Below are positions 1 through 6,791 of a stretch of 11,186 nt of DNA, piece after piece. A program made the position numbers and the translations under genes. The notes below the pieces were generated by a model. It saw nothing but the letters and a program-made list of their open reading frames with translations. It was not told where the DNA came from and searched no databases. The stretch is taken from positions 1 to 11,186 of the forward strand of contig BDDC01001185.1 of the NCBI GenBank assembly GCA_001662425.1, read 5' to 3'. This DNA comes from Chlamydomonas sphaeroides. Lineage: Eukaryota > Chlorophyta > Chlorophyceae > Chlamydomonadales > Chlamydomonadaceae. Each line of letters starts with the position of its first letter. Position 1 is the first letter of the stretch.

Positions 1-5
1 CCCCC

Positions 6-40
6 GGGGGGGGGGGGGAGGGGGGGAAGGGGGGGAAGGG
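6..40 (+). repeat. Poly-G tract with short A interruptions
   Basis: Runs of 6 or more G separated by one or two A, with at least four G runs, so G-quadruplex-capable. It lies immediately after CCCCC at the window edge. Confidence 0.8.
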
Positions 41-67
41 CAGGTGGGGTCATGCCAGGTCGGCTGG

Positions 68-90
68 GGTCAGGTCAGGTCAGGTCAGGG
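68..90 (+). repeat. GGTCA pentamer tandem repeat
   Basis: Four consecutive GGTCA units ending in GGG; a looser copy precedes at about 48-52. Confidence 0.75.
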
Positions 91-196
91 GGTGCCGAGG
101 CATGCACGGGCTAGTTTGGCATGTTCCGTGGTTCAGGCCGGGCCCAGTGCTGTCAGCATTCCGCCCGGGGCATGGGCAGAGGCGGCAGCGGGCGGG

Positions 197-214
197 GTGT
201 GTGTGTGTGTGTGT
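197..214 (+). repeat. (GT)9 microsatellite
   Basis: Nine uninterrupted GT dinucleotides, in the presumed non-coding left edge. Confidence 0.9.
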
Positions 215-384
215 GGTGCGGTCGGCGTGTGGTGCAGTGATCGGATCGGCGCAGGGCCGGAGGAGGCAGTGGGCGGGGGTGGGTGGGGTCGGTGGGTGCG
301 GCTGGCACGGCTGGGCCGGCAGGCGCTGCGCGGGCTGGTGAGGAAGGGCGGCGCGCCCCTCCCGCGCCCTCCTTCCCCACCAGC

Positions 385-2326
385 CTAGCCCCCGACCTCG
401 CCCCCCCACGCCCGCAGCCCCCACCTCAGCAGCAGGCTCTTGTACCAGGTGGCGATGCGCACCGCCGCCCACTTGCGCAGGGCCCGGAAGCTGCGCACCC
501 TCCGGTCCTCGGCCACCTGGCGGGGAGCAGGGAGGGGGAGCAGGGAGGGAGGGGGGGGCCCCGCCAATGGGAGCGCACCGCCACCAGCACGTTACACGTC
601 ACGCTGCCGCCCCTCGAGCCCCAAGCCCCAAGCCCCAAGCCCCAAGGCGCGCCCCTGCCCGGCTGCCCCCCGCTGCCGCGTGCGCCGTCCGGCGCTCTGC
701 TACGCCTCACGTACCCAGCAGCCCATATGCCTCGCTCCCAACCACGCCCGCCTGCCTCCTCCTGCCGCCTCTCTGCCCGCCTCCCCCTCAAACCCCCCCC
801 ACCCCTTAAACTCTCCCGCCCCCACTCGCAGCCCACCTGCTCCGCGATGAACGCCAGCTTGGACACCAGCCCCACCACCGCCGTCCACTGCAGCTGCCTG
901 CGGGCAGGTGGGGGGGAGGGTGAGACGAGGGCTGAGGGGCAGCCACGACGTAAACCGCCCGCTGCACCCACAACAACCCCGTGCGGCCAAAGCCAAGGGG
1001 CGCACCCGCAGCCCGCCACACCCCCTCCCCAACCACACACCCCTGCAGCCCCGCCCCCCGACCACCTGTCCCGCATCTCCGCCGCCGCCCGCTCCGCCGC
1101 CAGCCGCGCCTCCTCCTCGCGCCGCCGGGCCGCGCGCTGCTCCGCCGCAGAGGCCACCGCCGCGCGCCGCTCCGCCTCCAGCGCCGCGCCGCGCTCCCGG
1201 ACCTGGCGGCACACGGGCGAGGGCGGTGGGGCGATCAGGGCAATCAGGGCAGTCAGGGCAGTCAGGTGGGGCGGGCTGCAGGTCGCATGCGCAAGGCCCC
1301 CTGGCAGCGCCCTAGGGCCGCGGCCAACACTGGACCGCCAGCCGCGGCCTCCGTCCCTGCGCCGTGGCCCTTGGGAGGCCTCTGTCCCTGCGCCATGACC
1401 CCGTCGCCCTCCTCCCTTTCCAGCCCGCTGCTGGCCTGGTCCCGCCCGTCCCCCCTCCCCCGCCCTAGCGCCCCGCCCCGCCGCCCCTCCGCGCCTCCGG
1501 CCCACCTACCTCTGCGTGGTGCAGCGCGCGGTCCTCCCTCAGCGCCAGGTGCTCCGCGATGAACTCCACCCTGAGAGCACAGCGCCCGGGGGCGGCGGAC
1601 GAGGGCACACGAGACGGTCGCGGCCGTGTGCACGATGCCGCAGCGTTCTCCCGCAGCCCTCGACCAGCCCCCGTCTCTCCTCCCCTTCCCCCTCCCCCTC
1701 TCCCCCGTCCCTCGCCTCCCCCCCACCTGCGTGTGGGCGAGCCGCCGCTGGCCGGCCTGTTGGTGAGCGCCAGCCTCAGCCGCCGGCTGTCCACCCCGTA
1801 GCCCGCCATGCTGCCAGACACCAGGCTGCCTTCCGCCACAGACCAGCCGCCGCTGCCGCCGCCGCCGCCGCCAAAGCCAGGCGAGCCCGCCGACCCCTGC
1901 GCCACGGACATCGCCGGGCCCGCCCCGTAGCTGTAGCCGTGGCCATAGCCGCGGCCGGGGCCGGGGGCGGAGGCGGGCGGGTTCGGCGAGGCGGCGGAGG
2001 CGCCGTCGGTTTCGTGGGCGCGCGGGCTGTAGGGGCCGTAGGGGCTGTGCGGCGCGCCGTGGCTGTGGCTGGGGAGGGGCCCGGCGGTGGCGGGCCGCGG
2101 CGGCCGCCCGGGGGGGGCGCCGGCGTGGGGTGTGGGCTGCTCTCCGCCGGCGCCAGCCGCAGGGACGGCGATGGAGAGGCCGGCGTGCGGCCCCTGGTGG
2201 CCTGGATGGGGCTGCGGCGGCGACCCGCCGCCGCCGTGCCCGTCCCCTTCCTGCCACGCCGCGTGTACGTGGCCGGGGCCGGAGCTCGAGCCCGGCACGT
2301 CGACGCTGGTGAGGAAGATGGGCGGC

Positions 2327-2357
<31 letters not shown>

Positions 2358-4314
2358 GCCCCTCGCTGCGCGGGTCGGGCGACATTTGCCGCTGCTGCTG
2401 AGGATGAGGATGCTGCGACGTGTGGCTGTGGCCCGCGGTCGCGCTCCAGGGCCGCTGCTGGCCGTGTGGGCTGTGCAGCCAGGCCGAGTGCACCGAGGGC
2501 GGCCCGGCGGCGGGGCCGCCCGAGGCGGGCCGCCGCAGGGACGAGGCGGGCCGGCTGCCGCTGCGGTCGTCCCGGCCGCGCCGGCTCGCCAGCGGCTGGC
2601 GGGCGAGAGAGAGGGCCGACAGGGACGGCGCGGCACCGTTGATGCGGCATCGGTCAGCCAGCCCCCAGTAGCCCCCTTCGGCTTACTTGACCTATAAACG
2701 AACACCCTGCTGGACCCGCTGCGCCCAGCGGCTGCCGACGCGCCGAGGTGTCCTGCCGCGGCGCCTCCTCCCTCCCTCCCTCTCTCCCAACGCACCTGGC
2801 TGCCGGCGGCGGGCCCCCGCATGAAGGCCGGCATGGCGGATAGCGGCCGGCTGGAGGCGGGGGCGGCGCTGGGCGGCGCGGCGCCGCGGCGCAGGGTCTG
2901 GTAGCCGTGGTCGCGCAGGGACTCGAGCGTGGCCTGGCGACGGAGAGGGGGAAGGAGGGGGGCAGGCAGGCAATGAGGCTGGCGGGGGTATCGCTGTCGG
3001 TGCACGATGGGAGGCGTTGCCGTACCTGCAACCCGTACGGCAGTCCGTACGGCACGATGCTGCGGCGGTTGGTGGCCACAAAGTCGATGCGCGGCGCGGC
3101 GTTGGGGTCGGCGCTGAAGGCGGCGGCGGCCTCCTTCTGCGCCGCCAGCTGCTCGGCGCGCGCGCGGGCGGCCTTGTCCTGGGGGGGGGACCGACCGGGG
3201 CACCCAGGGGACACCACACGGTCAGGACACAGCCCGGGTGAGGGCAGGGCCGTGGAGAGGCGGCCTTGTTCTGCGGGGGACCGGCTCCGCTAGGGGCCGC
3301 AGCCGGGCAGCACAGGGGCGCAGGTGGGGTCAGGGCCGTGGCGGGGCAGCCGCCCGGCTGCTGCGCCGCCACCCTGGCCGTGCACGTGTCGTTTCTGCCG
3401 GAGCACGTGCGCCTTCCCACACGCTCCCTCACGCCCCCCACTCGTCCCCAGCCTGCCCCCACCCCGCCCCCACCATGGCCACGTCCATGTGGTCGCGGTA
3501 GTACTCGATCTTGGCGCTCAGCGCCCGCGTGGCGCCCGGGGCCGCGGACCGCACGCGCCGGTGCTGCGAGCCACTCTGCGGGCGGGGGCGGGCAGGGGGG
3601 GGCCGACGCCAGCGAGTCGGAGCGAGCGGGGCCCTCTGGCCGGAGCGAGCACAGCCGCACGCATCAGGGCGGCAGGGCTGCGGCTCGTCCCGGGCACCGA
3701 GCACCAGGCGAGAGCGGCGAGCTGGCGATGGCGGTGGCTGCGGCGATGGCTGTGGCAGTGGCGCACCTGGGACTGCTGCCGCCGCCGGTTGCTGGCCGCC
3801 GCGGCGGCTGCGGCTGCGGCCGCGGCCGCGCGCTCGCCCTCGGGCGTCAGCTGGTAGGAGGCGCCGCGGGCCTGCGCGGCGCGCTCCGTCTGGTAGCGGG
3901 TCATGAGGTCCTGGATGGCCTTGAACTTGTTGTCAAAGCTGGAGGGAGGCCGTCAGGGGCAGGCAGGCCGGCGCGGATGTGGGTGGGCGGGCAGGCACGC
4001 GCCCCCTGCTGCTGGGGAGCGCCGGCGGGCACCGTCGGCCAGGGGCTCGAACGAGGCTGTGCGACGGGCAGGGCAGGGCTGGGGTGCTCACTCCTTGAGC
4101 AGGACGGCGGGGTCCGCGTCCGGCACGCCATGCCGCCCCGGTGGGGAAGGGGGCACCTGAGGGGTGTGAGGGCCGGGCTTGCGTGAGCATACCGCGCCGG
4201 TGGAGCGATGGGCCTGACCGAGTCGTAGGCCCCGTGCCTCACCTCGCGCACCCCGCCGAAGGCCACACGCGCCCCGCTGGGCCTCCCGCCCGCCGTTTCT
4301 GAATTCCGCCGCAT
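385..4314 (-). CDS. Unassigned low-complexity protein with charged helix and IQ-like motif (11 exons)
   Basis: Exons, 5' to 3' on the minus strand: 4314-4243, 4156-4092, 3938-3767, 3575-3474, 3178-3026, 2933-2796, 2595-1727, 1570-1510, 1202-1066, 897-837, then 516-425 if spliced on, or 516-385 if read to TAG. All introns are GT-AG with matching phases. The start at 4314 is the first ATG after an in-frame stop ending at 4324. Non-repetitive segments include VLLKDFDNKFKAIQDLMTRY (about 42-61), LSAKIEYYRDHMDVAM (122-137), RIDFVATNRRSIVPYGLPYG (167-186) and ATLESLRDHGYQTLRRG (189-205). Residues 235-524 are Gly/Pro/Ser/His-rich. The C-terminus has VEFIAEHLALRED, an Ala/Glu/Arg helix, QWTAVVGLVSKLAFIAEQ, and RKWAAVRIATWYKSLLLR, a degenerate IQ motif. 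I do not recognise the family. A cytoskeletal or ciliary coiled-coil role is only a guess. Confidence 0.6.
425..516 (-). other. IQ-like exon of gene A; possible terminal exon
   Basis: The acceptor CTCCCCGCCAG joins in phase 0 to the exon ending GAG CAG at 837. The encoded segment ends RKWAAVRIATWYKSLLLR; aligned to the IQ consensus, I-A-T-W-Y-K-S-L-L-L-R has Ile, Lys-Ser and the final Arg in register but lacks the Gln. A donor CTGAG|GTGGGG lies at 424-423 (phase 2). No convincing next exon is seen to the left. Without splicing, the frame runs 13 codons further to a TAG at 387-385. Confidence 0.5.
617..646 (+). repeat. AGCCCCA heptamer tandem repeat in a gene A intron
   Basis: Four head-to-tail AGCCCCA units within the intron at 517-836. 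Confidence 0.85.
1066..1202 (-). other. Charged coiled-coil-like exon of gene A
   Basis: A 137-nt exon (acceptor GTGCCGCCAG, donor AG|GTGGTC, phase 0 to 2) encoding residues 545-590. It reads VRERGAALEAERRAAVASAA and continues with dense Arg/Glu/Ala, including RRREEEARLAAERAAAEM. It has no Pro or aromatic residues and only one Gly, which is typical of a single long helix or coiled coil and contrasts sharply with the Gly/Pro-rich exon before it. Confidence 0.65.
1234..1267 (+). repeat. 9-nt tandem repeat (TCAGGGCAR) in a gene A intron
   Basis: Four near-identical units with period 9 to 10, within the intron at 1203-1509, just downstream of the branch/acceptor side on the gene strand. Confidence 0.7.
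1727..2595 (-). other. Large disordered Gly/Pro/Ser/His-rich exon of gene A
   Basis: An 869-nt exon (phase 0 to 2). The acceptor TCTCTCTCGCCCGCCAG is preceded by a good branch-point candidate, CTGAC, near 2660. The exon encodes about 290 residues with a ten-Gly run (from a CCG/CGG trinucleotide tract at 2329-2356), His/Gln-rich stretches (SQHPHPQQQRQM), SPYGPYSP and YGHGYSYGAG. No folded domain is visible. It ends TNRPASGGSPTR, joining in phase 2 to RVEFIAEH. Confidence 0.6.
2329..2356 (+). repeat. CCG trinucleotide tract encoding poly-Gly
   Basis: About nine uninterrupted CGC/CCG units; in the gene A frame on the minus strand they give a run of ten Gly. Such tracts are prone to length variation. 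Confidence 0.8.
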
Positions 4315-4323
4315 TGGGGCTGG

Positions 4324-4380
4324 TCACGAGCGTCCTGAGCTCTGTGACCTCAGCCAACGCATGATGATGGTGCCAGGCAT
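4324..4380 (-). other. Upstream ORF in the gene A leader, in frame with the main start
   Basis: ATG at 4380 opens an 18-codon ORF, MPGTIIMRWLRSQSSGRS, with a second in-frame ATG at 4362 and a TGA at 4326-4324. The main ATG at 4314 is nine bases beyond the stop, in the same frame. It is in the mRNA only if transcription starts upstream of 4380, as the TATA-like element suggests. Confidence 0.35.
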
Positions 4381-4388
4381 TGTGCCAT
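4350..4388 (-). other. Second upstream ORF in the gene A leader
   Basis: ATG at 4388 opens a 12-codon ORF, MAQCLAPSSCVG, ending in TGA, in a different frame from the main ORF and overlapping the start of the 18-codon upstream ORF. Confidence 0.3.
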
Positions 4389-4865
4389 GTGGGCCGCGGG
4401 CCCCAGGGTTTCGCTGGGCGCTGGGCACGATAAACAATTGGTACGAGAGCCCGTCGCGCTGACCGCAGTCTACACGGCCGCAGGTGCTCGTGTGCGGCGA
4501 GCTGCTGGGTCGCAAGTTGAGCAAAAAGAAAGCAAGGCTTCAGCACGAAAGTGGCGCGCTTTAAAAATGTGCTATCTGTGCTGGCTTGCTAGGAGTAGCA
4601 CCCAATGTCGAGTGCACGGCAAGGCGGGGCAAGGTCAAGGGTCATTCGTCACATCGCGGAAGCCACTGCCTCAGCCCAAGCCACCACCGCATTGATTTCG
4701 TGCATTGCACAGCTTGTCAGACCACTTTACGCCTTAGCAGGTTAGGAAAATGCTGCCTCCGCGAGTCATAATACACATGACCATGCTATGGCCCTACCGC
4801 CTAGCACCGCCGGTTTCAGTGTGCATAAGCAAGAAGCGTGTCGTCGGCGTAGCCGTGGCCTCTGA
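4389..4865. other. Lower-GC segment: probable gene A 5' UTR and promoter
   Basis: This stretch has visibly more A and T than anything else in the window (for example AAAAAGAAAG near 4524-4535 and TTTAAAAATG near 4560). It lies directly upstream of the gene A start. No tRNA-like B box or conserved coding frame was found. Confidence 0.4.
4558..4570 (-). promoter_or_regulatory. TATA-like element upstream of gene A
   Basis: On the minus strand the sequence reads ATTTTTAAAGC, about 245 nt upstream of the gene A start codon, inside the only clearly lower-GC stretch of the window (about 4320-4860). With initiation roughly 30 nt downstream, the 5' UTR would be about 215 nt. Placement is inference; no initiator motif was identified. 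Confidence 0.35.
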
Positions 4866-5544
4866 CCCCCGCGGCCCTGCAAGGCGCGGCCGCGGCCGTG
4901 GCCCCTCCGCGGCCCCTCCGCGGCTTGGCACGAGCCACTGTCCTGCAGCGCTGCAGCTGACCTACTGCTGCTTGCGGCCCATGCTCAGCGGTGTTGTTGT
5001 CGGGAAGCCGTGTCACGACCTGCGTTGCTGGGAGTTGGGCGCCGCAGCCGCTGCGCCAGGGCGGATCTGGTGCTACTCGCTGCCGCAGCTGTGCCCACAC
5101 CCACGGAGGCATGTGACTGCTCGCTGGGGCGCAAGCCGGGGCTGAGTGACGCCAGCCAGCAGGGCTGCACCAGCTAGGACTCTCGCGCCAGCAGCGTCGG
5201 CTGCGGCCCTTGCCGTCGCCGGGGGTTGCGCCCAGGGCCGCGCTTCCTGCGCCGCCGGACAGCGGCTGCCGACGTGGCCGCCGCCGCCGCCGCCAGCAGC
5301 GCATCTGCACGAAGTGCCGGTACCACAACAGCAGCTGCTGCGGGTGTGGCGCGTGCAGCCCAGCAGCCAGCGGCCAGCGGAGGGGCGCTGTGGGGCAGGC
5401 TGGTCTAGGCTGCGCTGGGCATTGTGGGGCGCGCATGCCTCATGTGTGTGTGTCCCTGCTGGCACGCCTGCAGCCTGACACAGCCGCTGTGCTGTGGCGG
5501 TATGTGCGATGGTCCTCCGCCTGGGTCAGGCGCGAGCTGGCCGG

Positions 5545-5593
5545 CCCCCTAGCTACCGCTGGCACGGGCCCCTGGCTACCGCTGGCACGGGCA
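5545..5593 (+). repeat. 23-nt direct repeat in the intergenic region
   Basis: GCTACCGCTGGCACGGGC occurs at 5552-5569 and again at 5575-5592, flanked by similar CCCCCT/CCCCTG bases. Confidence 0.8.
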
Positions 5594-5952
5594 CCTCGGC
5601 GTGGGACGGCGCTGGGCGTGCCAGGGCTGGCTGCGCCTGGCCGTTGCCGGGGCCGACTGCGCTCGTGGCCGTGCATGCGGCCGGAGTGTGGTGTGCAGCG
5701 GCCTCGCGCTGGCAGCAGCCGCCCAACGGCACGTGCACAGCTCGGCAGTTGTCACTGCCACCCATCGACAGGGCTGCGTAGGCCGGTATAGCCAGGCGCT
5801 TGCACTGTGGCTGCGACAGTGGTGAGCCCGCCAGCCTGCGCGCTGTGGCGGCGGCTGAAGGCGAAGCCGTTGCGGGCTGGCGTGATGCGGGCGAAGCCCC
5901 CACAGCCTTTGCCGACGATGGCTGAGCAGCGAACCAAGCTGACACTGCCGCC

Positions 5953-5977
5953 GACGTGGCCGTGCGGACGTGGCCGT
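5953..5977 (+). repeat. 14-nt direct repeat in the intergenic region
   Basis: GACGTGGCCGT at 5953-5963 recurs at 5967-5977. Confidence 0.6.
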
Positions 5978-6136
5978 CCAGGTGCTGCCGTGCGGCTGCA
6001 GGCCAGAGCGGGTCAGACGCTGGCACGCATTCCTACACGCTGGCCAGGCAGCCGCTGGACGGCACCACCAGGCCCCGGCTCGCGCACCGCTACGCCTCCT
6101 CCCCACGGGGGCGCTGTTGCAGGGGAGCGGCGCTCA

Positions 6137-6141
6137 TTACA
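6137..6141 (-). terminator. Polyadenylation signal TGTAA, candidate 2 (gene B)
   Basis: A second TGTAA on the minus strand, about 410 nt past the gene B stop. It could give a longer alternative 3' UTR. Confidence 0.35.
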
Positions 6142-6279
6142 AGCTAGAACGAAGTCAAAGTCGCTTGCACGGCGCCGTTGCGGTGCACCGCGCGTGTGCC
6201 TGGCCGAGCCGTCCCGGCACCGAGGCGCCAGCTGCAGACGCGTGCTGCAATCCGAAAGGCTGCGAGAGCTCCCGCGCTT

Positions 6280-6284
6280 TTACA
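6280..6284 (-). terminator. Polyadenylation signal TGTAA, candidate 1 (gene B)
   Basis: TGTAA on the minus strand, about 270 nt past the gene B stop codon. TGTAA is the established polyadenylation signal of chlorophyte algae and this spacing is normal for them. It is the first in-orientation copy after the stop. Confidence 0.5.
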
Positions 6285-6552
6285 TGCGAGTACGGGGACG
6301 CGCTCCCGTGCTATCCAGCTAATGTACACGGTGTGGTACCTTTCACAACGACCGCAAGCCAAAGGGCGCCCGCGGGATGCCCGCCAAGGCGATGCTCGCA
6401 CAGGGCAGCCGGCCCAACTGCCAGGACGGCCTTGTACGTACACAGCCTCGCGAGTGACCGCCGCCCGGACCCCAAGCAAGCCACCGCTACCACTCGCCAC
6501 CAACCCTGCCTCTGGCCAGCAGCGCCGCCGCTGCTGTCCACCATCGCCGCCG

Positions 6553-6791
6553 TCATCGGGCCACGGGCCCCGCCGCCGCCGTCGGCGGTGCAGCAGCGGC
6601 GGCAGCGTCCGCATGTCGCGCCAGCGCCGCCCGCAGCGTCGCCGCCAGCTCGCCCAGCTCCGCCAGCGCCTGGCGGCCGCTCAGCTCGACCGCCGCCGGG
6701 TGGCCCGGCGGCGCCGCCAGCGGGGCCGCCTCCGCCAGCAGCCTTACAAAGGCGCCCACCGCCACGTCGCGCTCGCTGGCCTGAGCGATGG
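6553..6791 (-). other. Last exon of the ATG13-like gene: conserved C-terminal helices
   Basis: The exon opens after the acceptor CCTCCGCAG and joins in phase 1 to the exon ending CTG A at 6916, whose donor GTGAGTG is near perfect. It encodes residues 869-947. The first half reads TIAQASERDVAVGAFVRLL, followed by a second amphipathic Ala/Leu helix around SGRQALAELGELAATL, then a poly-Ala tail and the stop. Unlike the rest of the protein this segment has ordinary hydrophobic spacing and few Gly or Pro residues, so it is the best candidate for a folded or partner-binding region. I compare it with the C-terminal AVGALV...APPL segment of plant ATG13. Confidence 0.65.

Larger units (their letters stand above)
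1..384. other. Left edge: probable gene A intron or 3' UTR with simple repeats
   Basis: No convincing coding exon is seen downstream of the IQ-like exon. The only acceptor-like site, CCTTCCTCACCAG at about 347-335, would open a Pro/Thr/His-rich frame of low quality. The segment holds a poly-G tract, GGTCA pentamers and a GT dinucleotide run. There is no TGTAA on the minus strand here, so the transcript end is probably outside the window. Confidence 0.4.
4866..6136. other. Intergenic region, no supportable gene
   Basis: About 1.3 kb between the gene B 3' UTR and the gene A promoter region. Open frames exist on both strands but are Arg/Cys/Ala mixtures with no recognisable domain, no phase-matched splice chain and no consistent codon bias. 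Small direct repeats are present (4895-4925, 5545-5593, 5953-5977). It could be promoter-distal sequence, an unrecognised transcript or decayed mobile DNA. Confidence 0.5.

Noticed and set aside
283..345. Plus-strand segment RLARLGRQALRGLVR followed by GTGAGG, like an exon with a donor.
   Set aside because: It would be an isolated plus-strand exon with no partner in the window; the composition is compatible with chance in GC-rich DNA.
283..1398. Long plus-strand open frame of 371 codons.
   Set aside because: It runs across gene A exons and introns on the opposite strand and is Pro/Ala/Arg-rich, the expected antisense shadow of GC-rich coding sequence.
2596..2690. EGGYWGLADRCRING as extra coding sequence before the exon at 2595.
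   Set aside because: The only acceptors available for that frame start in the wrong phase, while the strong acceptor at 2596 joins in phase 0. The CTGAC here fits a branch point instead.
1516..2697. Plus-strand open frame of 393 codons.
   Set aside because: It is antisense to the large disordered exon of gene A; its Arg/Ala/Val composition simply mirrors GC-rich codons.
4816..4851. Minus-strand frame ending GYADDTLLAYAH, resembling the YADD core of reverse transcriptases.
   Set aside because: The frame upstream is Arg/Pro/Ala-rich with none of the other reverse-transcriptase blocks, and neither other minus frame supplies them. A lone short match is likely chance; a search of 4800-5500 against LINE elements would settle it.
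5305..5370. Plus-strand Cys cluster (CTKCRYHNSSCCGCGAC) suggesting a zinc knuckle.
   Set aside because: The spacing fits no zinc-finger consensus I know, the surrounding frame has no coding character, and no splice model supports it.
5881..5935. GTGATGC followed by CTGA, a possible C/D-box snoRNA.
   Set aside because: Box C is imperfect, there is no clear terminal stem and no evident D'/C' pair.
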